Below, in pieces: positions 18,001-25,786 of a DNA stretch of 38,964 nt. Every line of letters starts with the position of its first letter. The first letter of the stretch is position 1. The notes under the pieces were generated by a model. It worked only from the letters and a program-made list of their open reading frames with translations. It did no database searches and was not told the DNA's origin. Both the position numbers and the translations under genes were made by a program. This DNA is from Flavobacteriaceae bacterium. Lineage in GTDB: Bacteria > Bacteroidota > Bacteroidia > Flavobacteriales > Flavobacteriaceae. The stretch is from assembly GCA_029248455.1 (NCBI GenBank), contig JAQWJH010000066.1:1-38964 (forward strand), written 5' to 3'.

Positions 18001-18441
18001 ATGATTATGAATTTTAGCAAAAAAAAAAGTCATTTTTTACTGTTTTTTTTAATTATTATTTCTTGTTCTAAAGAAAGAATAAATAATAACCCGTATTTAC
18101 AAAACATTTCATTTGAAAAAACCATAAATCTCAATCTTCCTCAGTATGATAATTTAAGATACAGTGGTGGCTCAATTTATGTGGAAAATGGTGGTATTAA
18201 AGGTTTATTACTTTTTAATATAAATGATCAAATAATGGCCTGGGAAGCAAGCTGCCCAAATCATTACCCTTCGGAATGCTCCAAGATGTCAATTTCTGGG
18301 GTGCAATCCACATGTTCTTGTGAAAACTATAATTACAGTTTAGCAACTGGACAAATACTGTCAGAAATAAATGAAAGCACCTACCCAATGCTATCATATT
18401 TTTCAGAAAAAAATGGCAATTCAATCAGAATATCTAATTGA
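18001..18441 (+). CDS. Rieske-like lipoprotein with degenerate cluster ligands
   Basis: A 146-residue exported protein. The N-terminus HFLLFFLIIISCSKE has a lipobox-like ISC, so it is probably a lipoprotein. The region around residues 75-110 resembles a Rieske domain. The expected C-x-H and C-x-x-H boxes appear only partly: first CPNH, then TCSCENYNYSLATGQ with the second His missing. An iron-sulfur cluster is thus unlikely in the usual form. Function is unknown. The gene stands alone, and its 3' end contains a hairpin that serves the opposing gene as a likely terminator. Confidence 0.65.
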   Translation: MIMNFSKKKSHFLLFFLIIISCSKERINNNPYLQNISFEKTINLNLPQYDNLRYSGGSIYVENGGIKGLLLFNINDQIMAWEASCPNHYPSECSKMSISGVQSTCSCENYNYSLATGQILSEINESTYPMLSYFSEKNGNSIRISN

Positions 18442-18447
18442 ATTGCC
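18403..18447 (-). terminator. Intrinsic terminator of the metal-type TonB receptor gene
   Basis: The arms GGCAATTCAAT (18415-18425) and ATTGAATTGCC (18437-18447) form a perfect 11-bp stem around an 11-base loop. Reading on the minus strand, the stem is followed by ATTTTTTTC, so it looks like an intrinsic terminator just past the TonB gene stop at 18458. It lies within the last codons of the opposing lipoprotein gene. Confidence 0.7.
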
Positions 18448-18457
18448 ATAAGAGGTT

Positions 18458-20551
18458 TTAGAATTTATAATTTAAGCCAATGGAAATATTTCTTCCCATT
18501 TCATAAATACCAATATTTTTAAGTCTTGATAAATGATCATAATATTCTGTGTCAAATAAATTATTGACTGACCAACTTAGATCGATATTATTATCTAATA
18601 AATTAAGGTTATGAGAACCTGAAACACCCACAACTAGATATGAGTTCGTTTTGGTTTCAAATAAAGCCAAGTTTTTCTTTTCACCTTTAGCTAGGGCTCT
18701 TAATTCAAAATGATTATTGCCAAAATCAAAATTAAATGAATGTTTAAAAGTAATAGGAGGCATTAATGGTAAAAACCCTCCAGACTTTTTCCCGTTCAAT
18801 AATGATAGTGATGTTTTATAAGATAACCAATCAAATGATGTTTCTCTGTCGGCATATAATTCCATTCCCAATAAAGTAGCATCATTTTGTACATAATTAT
18901 AAACTGGCATACCATCGATAGTATTTCCTGTTGGATCTAAATAAATGAAATTACTTAATTTATTAATAAAAACATCCACCCCAAATGTTGAGTTTGAAGT
19001 ATATGTTTCTATAGTGAAATCAGCTTGAAAACTTTTTTCTTCCGCTAAATCTATGTTTCCTATTTCATATTGTGCTGTTCCATGATGAACACCTTCTGCA
19101 AATAATTCAGAAAGATTAGGAGCTCTATATCCGCTAGATAAATTTAGCCTCATTATTCCTTTATCTTCTAACATCACCTTATACCCAAATGAAGCCGTAA
19201 GACTGCTATAGCTTTTATCAAAACCTATTTTTTTAATTTTTCTAAAATCAGTTCTAAGTCCTAACATGAAATCACCACCTTGAGTATGTAGATGTGAAAT
19301 TCCATAAAAACCAATGTCATTTTTCTCGACATCAGGAATTAAAAACTCTTCTCCATTATTTTTATTTTCTTGAGACATAATGCTTGAACCAATAACAAAC
19401 TCTGATTTTTCAGTTTTTGGAAATAAATATTTCAAATCAACTGTTGTGGTGTTTAAATCAAAATCAATGTGTGCCTCTCCTTCATGCTCATCATGGTCTT
19501 CATCCTCATCATGGTCTTCGTCTTCATCATCATGATCCTCACCTTCCTCATGTTCGTCGTGATGACCAAATTCTTTTCTGTTATTGAAACTACGACCCAA
19601 AATTATTTCAAACTCAGACTTATTATCGTAAATAAAAGTATTTTTCCAAGTCAGTATGGAGTTTGTCAAATCTTGATAACTCTCTTCCTCTTCATGGTCT
19701 TCACCTTCGTGATCCTCGTCATCGTGATCCTCATCTTCGTGATCCTCATCGTCGTGATCCTCATCACCATGTTCATCGTGATCTTCATCTCCGTGAGTAA
19801 TTCCAAGTTTTGTTTTTGTAATATTAAATCTTAAATCTGTAATAAATTTTTTGGATTTATAACCTAATCCAAATTTAAAATCTTTATTATCATAATAAGT
19901 GTTTTCTACTTTTCCGTGTGGCGTTTCAAAATCTTTATTATCAACCATACTTCCCTGAATAAGGTAACTAAGGTTATTTAAACTTCCTTTAATTCCTAAA
20001 TTATTGGTAAGCCCACTATAATTTGAATTAAAAAAACTTCCAATTTCAACTTCAAAATCTTCACTTGTATAGGAGTCAGGATTCACATAAATGACACCTC
20101 CAATGGCATCAGAACCATACAAGACAGACGCTGGGCCTTTAATTAACTCAACAGATTCTATTCCAAAACCATTAATATCCATTCCATGTTCTGCTCCCCA
20201 TTGTTGATTTTCTTGTCTCATGTATTGATTAAATACAACAACTCTGTTAGAGCTTAGTCCACGAATGACAGGCTTTGAAATACCAGGACCTGTGGAAATT
20301 ATAGAAATTCCAGGGATTTCTTGGATTGAATTAGAAAAGTTTATTGATTTAGTAATATTTAAGTCTTTAAAGTTTAATTTATTGACTTTTAATACATTAT
20401 TCTTTAATGACTCTTTAAAAGGAGTGGATAGCACTACTTCGTCAAGATTTACAGTTACTATCGTGTCATTCTCTTGCATATTTTGAGATATAACACTGTT
20501 TGTGCTTAGTAGCACTAATGCCACTAGGGCATAATTTAAAATATTTTTCAT
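18458..20551 (-). CDS. TonB-dependent outer-membrane receptor with His/Asp-rich loops, probable metal uptake
   Basis: A 697-residue receptor with a signal peptide, a plug domain (about 55-160, with PVIRGLSSNRVVVF and GADAIGGV-like GSDAIGGVIYV), and a beta-barrel ending in an aromatic-containing strand (SIGLNYKF). Two segments (about 250-290 and 327-357) are almost entirely His, Asp, Glu and Gly, of the form DEDHDDEDHE. Similar loops occur in zinc receptors such as ZnuD, so zinc or another divalent metal is the likely cargo; this is inference. The loops are encoded by short DNA tandem repeats. It lies 43 bases after a His/Cys-bearing exported protein gene, probably one operon. Confidence 0.88.
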   Translation of the reverse strand: MKNILNYALVALVLLSTNSVISQNMQENDTIVTVNLDEVVLSTPFKESLKNNVLKVNKLNFKDLNITKSINFSNSIQEIPGISIISTGPGISKPVIRGLSSNRVVVFNQYMRQENQQWGAEHGMDINGFGIESVELIKGPASVLYGSDAIGGVIYVNPDSYTSEDFEVEIGSFFNSNYSGLTNNLGIKGSLNNLSYLIQGSMVDNKDFETPHGKVENTYYDNKDFKFGLGYKSKKFITDLRFNITKTKLGITHGDEDHDEHGDEDHDDEDHEDEDHDDEDHEGEDHEEEESYQDLTNSILTWKNTFIYDNKSEFEIILGRSFNNRKEFGHHDEHEEGEDHDDEDEDHDEDEDHDEHEGEAHIDFDLNTTTVDLKYLFPKTEKSEFVIGSSIMSQENKNNGEEFLIPDVEKNDIGFYGISHLHTQGGDFMLGLRTDFRKIKKIGFDKSYSSLTASFGYKVMLEDKGIMRLNLSSGYRAPNLSELFAEGVHHGTAQYEIGNIDLAEEKSFQADFTIETYTSNSTFGVDVFINKLSNFIYLDPTGNTIDGMPVYNYVQNDATLLGMELYADRETSFDWLSYKTSLSLLNGKKSGGFLPLMPPITFKHSFNFDFGNNHFELRALAKGEKKNLALFETKTNSYLVVGVSGSHNLNLLDNNIDLSWSVNNLFDTEYYDHLSRLKNIGIYEMGRNISIGLNYKF
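19488..19541. repeat. 18-bp tandem repeats encoding a His/Asp-rich loop
   Basis: Two close copies of an 18-base unit (TCATCATGGTCTTC plus variable end) at 19488-19505 and 19506-19523 are followed by a degenerate third copy. They encode the second acidic, His-rich loop of the TonB receptor. Confidence 0.6.
19708..19767. repeat. Four 15-bp tandem repeats encoding a DEDH loop
   Basis: Four consecutive 15-base units of the form CGTGATCCTCrTCnn run from 19708 to 19767, differing only at a few bases. They encode pentapeptides of Asp, Glu and His in the first acidic loop of the TonB receptor. Further degenerate copies flank them. Confidence 0.75.
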
Positions 20552-20594
20552 GATGATTATTTAATTTATTGTTTTAATTGTTTGATTGTAAAAA

Positions 20595-20900
20595 TTAAAC
20601 AATTGTAGGGGGGCCCCTATTATCAAAAAAATTAAATAAACGAGTAAAGTATGTTTCCTTAAAAGGAATTGTATTTTTATTTACATCAATAAATTGATAG
20701 TAAGAGAAATCTATTTGATAATCATTATAATCAAAGCTTACTCTAATAAAATCACAAGTAGAGCAGTTTATATCTAATTCATGAAAATGCACATTTTGCT
20801 CATCGCAAAAATGATGATCTTCAAGAATATAATGATATAGACCAAAAAAAGTTGGAAAACTTAGAACGCCTATTAAAAAAAAACTTAAAATTTTTTTCAT
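20595..20900 (-). CDS. Small exported His/Cys-containing protein
   Basis: A 101-residue protein with an N-terminal signal or anchor (KKILSFFLIGVLSFPTFFGL). The mature part holds a cluster of potential metal ligands, DHHFCDEQNVHFHE, then C-S-T-C, and ends in the motif RGPPTIV. I do not know a named family for it, though flavobacterial proteins ending in R-G/A-P-P next to metal receptors seem familiar. It sits 43 bases upstream of the His-rich TonB receptor and 29 bases after the ankyrin-like gene. A role as periplasmic metal-binding partner is inferred from residues and position only. Confidence 0.6.
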   Translation of the reverse strand: MKKILSFFLIGVLSFPTFFGLYHYILEDHHFCDEQNVHFHELDINCSTCDFIRVSFDYNDYQIDFSYYQFIDVNKNTIPFKETYFTRLFNFFDNRGPPTIV

Positions 20901-20929
20901 AGCGCAAATTTATGAAAAAAAAAGTTACT

Positions 20930-21292
20930 CTAGTTATGAAATATCTTAATTACTATAAGTTCTGCTCTTGCGTAATAACTATTTGATTTTACTGACCATT
21001 CCATTGCATTCAAACCTTCAGAGCAGACATCAATAAAGGGCTGGGCTCCAAAACGAATAAGTAAATTTACAATATTGGGATTATCGTTAATTACTGCATG
21101 AACCAAGAGTGGTTTACCATCAACAATTTTTCTAGAGGATATCTTACGTTCAAATAGTAATTTTTGAACATTATCAAAATTATTTGATTTTATACTTTTT
21201 AACATTAATTCTTCAACAGATGAATTATAATTTAAATCTAAAGAAGCAAAGGAAAAATTTGTGATTAATAGAAAGAAGATGATTTTATTCAT
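20930..21292 (-). CDS. Small exported ankyrin-repeat-like protein
   Basis: A 120-residue product with a signal peptide (KIIFFLLITNFSFAS). It contains about two ankyrin-like repeats, seen in NNFDNVQKLLFERK and GKPLLVHAVINDNPNIVNLLIRFGAQPF. Exported ankyrin proteins often act as binding scaffolds or protect against oxidative stress, but nothing here fixes a role. A TACTTTTG box lies 17 bases upstream. It heads a possible three-gene unit with the His/Cys protein and the TonB receptor. Confidence 0.65.
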   Translation of the reverse strand: MNKIIFFLLITNFSFASLDLNYNSSVEELMLKSIKSNNFDNVQKLLFERKISSRKIVDGKPLLVHAVINDNPNIVNLLIRFGAQPFIDVCSEGLNAMEWSVKSNSYYARAELIVIKIFHN

Positions 21293-21308
21293 AATTATTA
21301 ATTTTATT

Positions 21309-21316
21309 CAAAAGTA
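21309..21316 (-). promoter_or_regulatory. Putative -7 box for the ankyrin/TonB operon
   Basis: Minus-strand TACTTTTG matches TAnnTTTG and lies 17 bases before the ankyrin-like gene's ATG. No TTG is seen at the expected -33 distance. Confidence 0.3.
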
Positions 21317-21389
21317 AATCAATAATTAATTAAATAATTTATTTAAATTACCTAATACATATACTATTTTAACATAATTATACTTTATA

Positions 21390-21418
21390 TTGAATTTAAA
21401 ATTAAAATAATATATTTG
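21390..21418 (+). promoter_or_regulatory. Promoter of the AraC-family gene
   Basis: A TTG (21390-21392) and TATATTTG (21411-21418) are separated by 18 bases, matching the Bacteroidota -33/-7 promoter layout. The predicted transcript would have a leader of about 20 bases before the ATG at 21445. Confidence 0.55.
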
Positions 21419-21444
21419 TTCAATAATTTATAACTAATAATTTA

Positions 21445-22314
21445 ATGAAATTAGAATTAGAACCTATTTCTTTTGAGAATAAATCGTTTAGTTATAATAT
21501 ATATGGTAACAGCAACCACAATCCAGCAGAAAAACATCAAAAATGGCATTATCATCCAGAAATAGAACTCGTTTATGTTAATAATGGGTCTGGAAAAAGA
21601 CAAGTTGGATTAAATTTATCCAATTATAACGACGGACTTTTAATTTTAGTTGGTTCAAATCTTCCACATACTGGATTCACAGATTATTTTGATGACGAAA
21701 GAAAAGAAGTGGTCATTCAATTTAAAGAAAATTTTTTAGGTGATTCTTTAAAAGAAGTATTTGAATTCAAAAACATTTTCAATTTATTAAAAACATCAAA
21801 AAAAGGGATAGTTTTTGAGGGAGATATTAAAAAAAAAATTGGATTAGCAATGTTAGGCTTACAGTACGAAACAAGTTTTCAAAAAGTAATAACATTAATT
21901 ACGATTCTAAATGATTTGTCCAGATCTAAAAATTATGAAATTTTAGATATTAGTAATTATAATATTAATGGAATTAATGAAAATGAAAGAATCAGAAAAG
22001 CTTTTAATTTCATAAAAGATAATTATAAAAAAGAAGTTTCGTTAGAAAAGGTTGCTAAAGAGGTTCATATGACAGTCCCTTCGTTTTGTCGATACTTTAA
22101 AAGTCAAACAAACAAAACTTTTATACAATTTTTGATTGAATACAGAATTAATAATGCTCTAAAATTGTTAACACAATCAGACAAAGACATTAAGAATATT
22201 AGTTACGAATGTGGTTTTAACAATTACTCACATTTCAATAGATCTTTTAAAAAGATTAATTTAATCAGCCCCTCAGATTACCGAAAAAAAATATTGAACT
22301 CGCAATTAGTTTAG
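21445..22314 (+). CDS. AraC-family transcriptional regulator
   Basis: A 289-residue regulator. The N-terminal part (about 10-100) is cupin-like, with HQKWHYHPEIELVYV and a downstream LPHTG that resemble sugar-sensing AraC proteins. The C-terminal double helix-turn-helix spans about 190-285, including VSLEKVAKEVHMTVPSFCR and the closing F..CGFNNYSHFNRSFKK, SPSDYRK. It is divergent from the ankyrin/TonB cassette and converges on the thiamine receptor with no spacer. Whether it controls either is unknown. Confidence 0.92.
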   Translation: MKLELEPISFENKSFSYNIYGNSNHNPAEKHQKWHYHPEIELVYVNNGSGKRQVGLNLSNYNDGLLILVGSNLPHTGFTDYFDDERKEVVIQFKENFLGDSLKEVFEFKNIFNLLKTSKKGIVFEGDIKKKIGLAMLGLQYETSFQKVITLITILNDLSRSKNYEILDISNYNINGINENERIRKAFNFIKDNYKKEVSLEKVAKEVHMTVPSFCRYFKSQTNKTFIQFLIEYRINNALKLLTQSDKDIKNISYECGFNNYSHFNRSFKKINLISPSDYRKKILNSQLV

Positions 22315-24477
22315 TTAAAACTTCAAAGTCAAGCCCAATAAAAAATTTCGGGTTGCTTGAGGATAATAACCAGCACCATCTAAAGTTTGGATGGAACCAG
22401 GCGATGACCACGTGTCGTCGTAAGTATAATAATATCCGTTAGAAATGTATTCAGTATTTAAAATATTATTTACAAGTCCGGTAACTATTATAGATTTAAA
22501 TATTGAATTAGAATTAATTTCATAAGAGATATTAAAATCATTTAAAAAATAACTGTCTAATTTTGAATTTTCAGCATCCGTATTTCCCATATATTGCATA
22601 CCAACATATTTTGACAACAAGCTTAGTTTGAAATTTTCTAAGGGACTATACACCAATACATTTGAGTTAATAAAATTTGGAGAAAAAGAGATGTTAGTTT
22701 TTCCAAAATCAAAAATAATTCCATTATAAGGAGATAATATCTGTTTATTTTTATTAGAACTAATTGTAAAATTAGATTCGATACTAAAAATTTTAGAAAC
22801 TTGAATTTTAGCATCTGCTTCAATTCCAACTCTGTAACTAGAGCCACTATTAGTTCTTATTGGACTACCTACATCATCAAGAGCTCCCGTTAATACTAAT
22901 TGTTCATTATATAACATGTAGTAAGAATTAAGATTCAATCTAATTCCATTCTTTCTATATCGCCAACCTAGTTCAAAATCATTTAATTGTTCTGGCTTTA
23001 TATTTGAATTACTTTCATAATCTCCTCTACTTGGCTCGCGATTAGCTCTTGCGTAGGAAAAATAAAGCATCGCACTTGGATTTAATGTATAAGAAAATCC
23101 AAACTTTGGGTTAAAAAAGCTGTTGGATTCATTTAATTTCATATTAACCAAATCTGAGGTTAAACCTCTGGTTTTATATATTATATTTCTAAGTTGAATA
23201 TCTCCATAAAGTTCTATCTTTTTGTTTAAAGAATAGGAAGTCTTCATAAAAAAACTCAAATCTGTTTTTTTACCATTTCCCTGGTAATACCTGTCTCGAA
23301 TTTTAGCATTTTGATTAAATTGTCGAGCCCAAATCACCTCTCCAAAGTGATCCCCGCTGTAGTTACTATAAGTGCCACTAAAAGTCATGTTGAATTTACT
23401 GCTCTCATACAATAGCGAGGCGTTTAAGACATAAAAATCATTATCTAACCAGCGTCGTCTTATTAAATCAGTTGTTCCTAATTCTGTCCCATTTTGATCA
23501 ATATCTGAAGACACTATTTCACCATATGTTTCAATCGAATCGTCTTTTCTGAACTGTTCAAAATAACCACGTCCATATGTATAATTCAAACCAAGATTTG
23601 TTGACCAACTTTGATTTAATTGCTCATTCCAGTGGATTTGATAATGATCTTGCTTATAATTATCGATTTCATTTTCATATGTGTAAGGATTTTGTCGTCT
23701 GTTTTCTTTAATTTGTTCTTTTGTGACACCATACCATGACTGGTAAGTTTTTTCATGTCCTCCAAAAGTTAAAACTTTTACTGAAGTTCCTCCCATTTTA
23801 TAAGAGCCTTGCAAAAAATAAGATTTTAAATCTGAGAAAGCCCTATCAATGTATCCATCAGAGTCAATTTTAGAAAATCTTCCTGAAAATTCAAAAGCAT
23901 TATTAATTTCACCTGTGCTAAATTTTATTGTGTGTTTAAATGTGTTGTAACTACCAATAGTATTTGAAATTTCAGCATAAGGTTTTACAGAATTAGCATC
24001 AGTTAATATATTAATACTAGCTCCAAAAGCACCTGAACCGTTTGTTGATGTTCCTACTCCCCTTTGAACTTGTAAACTTTCAATAGATGAAGCAAAATCT
24101 GGTAAATTAACCCAATAAGTTCCTAAAGATTCTGTATCGTTAAAAGGAATACCATTAATGGTTATATTAGTAGATTGAGCACTTACTCCTCTGATTCTAA
24201 TTCCAGTATACCCTATGCCTGCACCTGCATCAGAAGTTGTTACTATTGAGGGTAAAAAGTTTAACAAAACAGGAAGATCCTGCCCCAAGTTTCTTGATTT
24301 TAATTCAGCTTTCGATATGTTAGAATGACTAATTGGGGAAGAGTATTTAACTCTAATAGACTCTACAATAACTTCATCCAAATTTTGTTTTTTACCTTCA
24401 ATGGTATCTAAAACCTTTTCTTGAGAGAATATAACGCATGTTAAGAATAGTAAAATAAGGTTAATAAAACTTTTCAT
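22315..24477 (-). CDS. TonB-dependent receptor under a TPP riboswitch, probable thiamine uptake
   Basis: A 720-residue outer-membrane receptor with signal peptide MKSFINLILLFLTCVIF, a plug domain (about 50-160; GIRIRGVSAQSTNITINGIPF) and a beta-barrel ending in FLLGLTLKF. The ORF track starts at 24525, but that TTG lies inside the riboswitch; the ATG at 24477 begins a normal signal peptide and is chosen. A TPP riboswitch in the leader indicates control by thiamine pyrophosphate, and receptors of this kind in Bacteroidota are known or predicted thiamine transporters. Upstream transport genes fit that. It abuts the araC stop. Confidence 0.9.
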   Translation of the reverse strand: MKSFINLILLFLTCVIFSQEKVLDTIEGKKQNLDEVIVESIRVKYSSPISHSNISKAELKSRNLGQDLPVLLNFLPSIVTTSDAGAGIGYTGIRIRGVSAQSTNITINGIPFNDTESLGTYWVNLPDFASSIESLQVQRGVGTSTNGSGAFGASINILTDANSVKPYAEISNTIGSYNTFKHTIKFSTGEINNAFEFSGRFSKIDSDGYIDRAFSDLKSYFLQGSYKMGGTSVKVLTFGGHEKTYQSWYGVTKEQIKENRRQNPYTYENEIDNYKQDHYQIHWNEQLNQSWSTNLGLNYTYGRGYFEQFRKDDSIETYGEIVSSDIDQNGTELGTTDLIRRRWLDNDFYVLNASLLYESSKFNMTFSGTYSNYSGDHFGEVIWARQFNQNAKIRDRYYQGNGKKTDLSFFMKTSYSLNKKIELYGDIQLRNIIYKTRGLTSDLVNMKLNESNSFFNPKFGFSYTLNPSAMLYFSYARANREPSRGDYESNSNIKPEQLNDFELGWRYRKNGIRLNLNSYYMLYNEQLVLTGALDDVGSPIRTNSGSSYRVGIEADAKIQVSKIFSIESNFTISSNKNKQILSPYNGIIFDFGKTNISFSPNFINSNVLVYSPLENFKLSLLSKYVGMQYMGNTDAENSKLDSYFLNDFNISYEINSNSIFKSIIVTGLVNNILNTEYISNGYYYTYDDTWSSPGSIQTLDGAGYYPQATRNFLLGLTLKF

Positions 24478-24521
24478 ATAAAAATATTTACGAAAAAAAA
24501 CAGGATAAACCTCGCGTGGAT

Positions 24522-24589
24522 TCAATTTCCCTTTCCAAAATTACTTGGCAGGTTCATTGGGTATAATCTCAGCCGTAGCACCCCATTAA
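24522..24589 (-). promoter_or_regulatory. TPP (THI-box) riboswitch
   Basis: On the minus strand the leader carries the conserved THI elements in order: GGGGTGC, GGCTGAGATTATACCC, TGAACCTG, a small stem CCAAG...TTGG, and AGGGAA. A 5-bp P1 (TTAAT with ATTGA, one G-U pair) can close the structure. After it come AGGTT, which could pair with AACCT inside the aptamer, and a run of eight T (24493-24500), which may form the expression platform. The TonB ATG is 45 bases downstream. Confidence 0.93.
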
Positions 24590-24596
24590 TTTTAAT

Positions 24597-24604
24597 CAAA
24601 TATA
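24597..24604 (-). promoter_or_regulatory. Promoter -7 box of the riboswitch transcript
   Basis: Minus-strand TATATTTG matches TAnnTTTG and ends 7 bases before the riboswitch P1. It would start transcription almost exactly at the aptamer, giving the receptor its own regulated transcript. No clear -33 TTG is visible. Confidence 0.5.
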
Positions 24605-24623
24605 ACTCAAAAAAGTAAAAAAT

Positions 24624-25190
24624 TTACTGTAAGCCTAATAATTTATTGATTTCACTAATAGCAGTTTTCATTCTATGTTCAATATTACCAGAAACAAAAA
24701 CATAGGGTTTTTTATATTTAATTAAAGCTTGTTTGAAAGCTAGAAACATCTCTTTTCTGTTATTGGGTCTATCCCTAAGATCATCTTTGACCCATGGTAT
24801 ATCGATGTCTGTTAAAATATACAAATCATAGTGATTTTGCAGAGCATATTTTTCTAATTCAAAATCACAATAATTATTGAAATACTGTTCTGAATATACT
24901 TTTGTTTCCAAGAGGTCAGTGTCGCAAAAAAGTAATTTAGAACTTTGTAATGACAATTCATTTTCTAATTTCATTTGACCCCTTGCAATTGGTAATATAT
25001 CTATTAACTCACAAATCTTTTTTTCATTATCCCATTTAGTTTGTAAATATTCCCTAGCAAATTCTTCGACCCATAAAGCATTATAGTGTTTTGAAAGTAA
25101 CTTCGAGAGTGTTGTTTTTCCAGAGGATTCGGGTCCAAAAAGAACTACTTTAAAACAACTTGAGGGGTTTTGTTTAAGATTTTTTTCCAT
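24624..25190 (-). CDS. NadR-like P-loop kinase/ATPase
   Basis: A 188-residue protein with Walker A in FGPESSGKTTLSKLL (about 18-32) and the following WVEEFAREYL, as in the nucleoside kinase domain of NadR. DIDIPWVKDDLRDR (about 130-143) is also seen in that family. Only the kinase part is present, without the adenylyltransferase domain. It overlaps the pnuC-type gene by 46 bases. Known PnuC partners phosphorylate nicotinamide riboside to trap it; next to a TPP-controlled receptor and a thiamine-binding protein, thiamine or a precursor is an alternative substrate. This is inference. Confidence 0.82.
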   Translation of the reverse strand: MEKNLKQNPSSCFKVVLFGPESSGKTTLSKLLSKHYNALWVEEFAREYLQTKWDNEKKICELIDILPIARGQMKLENELSLQSSKLLFCDTDLLETKVYSEQYFNNYCDFELEKYALQNHYDLYILTDIDIPWVKDDLRDRPNNRKEMFLAFKQALIKYKKPYVFVSGNIEHRMKTAISEINKLLGLQ

Positions 25191-25786
25191 GAATAATATC
25201 CTGCAATTGCTATAAAAGTAAAAATAAGATATTGTAAACTTGTAAAGGTTAATCCTTTATAAAAATATAAAGGAACCGAAATTATATCTCCAATAATCCA
25301 AAAAATCCAGTTTTCAATTTTTCGTTTAGCCATTAACCACATTCCAACAAAGAAAATTGCTGTTGTAAAATTATCAATATATGCGGAAATAGAGTTCCAT
25401 TTATCGAAATAATTATAAACTCCGTAGACAAATATTATAGAAAAAATAAAAATTAAGACAGCAATTTTTTTTTCTTTTAAAGATACTCTGGATATTGGTG
25501 TGACTATATTATTTTCTTTTTTGGTCCATACATACCATCCATAAATACTCATGATAAAGTAATAGCCATTAATTAACATATCCCCTAATAAAATCCATTT
25601 ATAAAGAAGATAAATAAAAATCGAGGTAGAAATCATTCCTGTTGGATATACAAGAATATTGTTGTTCTTTGAAAACCAAACGCTAAGTAATCCAAAAACA
25701 ACTCCTGTGATTTCTAATATAATATCTAAATCATCATATTGAGAATATTGTTCAAACAATAGATCAAAAATCTGGTACATAGTCAC
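25145..25786 (-). CDS. PnuC/PnuT-type vitamin transporter
   Basis: A membrane protein of about seven helices in the PnuC family (213 residues), with ENWIFWIIGDIISVPLYFYKG near residue 160. The family carries nicotinamide riboside (PnuC), thiamine (PnuT) or riboflavin (PnuX) by facilitated diffusion. Its overlap with the thiamine-binding-type gene and its closeness to a TPP-controlled receptor make PnuT the best guess. Two starts are possible: 25786 and the ATG at 25780 two codons in. It overlaps the upstream gene by 23 bases and the kinase by 46. Confidence 0.85.
   Translation of the reverse strand: MTMYQIFDLLFEQYSQYDDLDIILEITGVVFGLLSVWFSKNNNILVYPTGMISTSIFIYLLYKWILLGDMLINGYYFIMSIYGWYVWTKKENNIVTPISRVSLKEKKIAVLIFIFSIIFVYGVYNYFDKWNSISAYIDNFTTAIFFVGMWLMAKRKIENWIFWIIGDIISVPLYFYKGLTFTSLQYLIFTFIAIAGYYSWKKILNKTPQVVLK

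Noticed and set aside
19488-19767. Repeat clusters as a possible CRISPR array
   Set aside because: Units are 15-18 bases, contiguous without spacers, and in frame within a real gene.
19469-19834. 121-residue plus-strand ORF of the ORF track
   Set aside because: It is the antisense of the tandem repeats in the TonB receptor; its Val/Ile/Met-rich repeats merely mirror the His/Asp codons.
24478-24525. Upstream start of the thiamine TonB receptor given by the ORF track
   Set aside because: It is a TTG within the TPP riboswitch and would place 16 charged or aromatic residues before a normal signal peptide.
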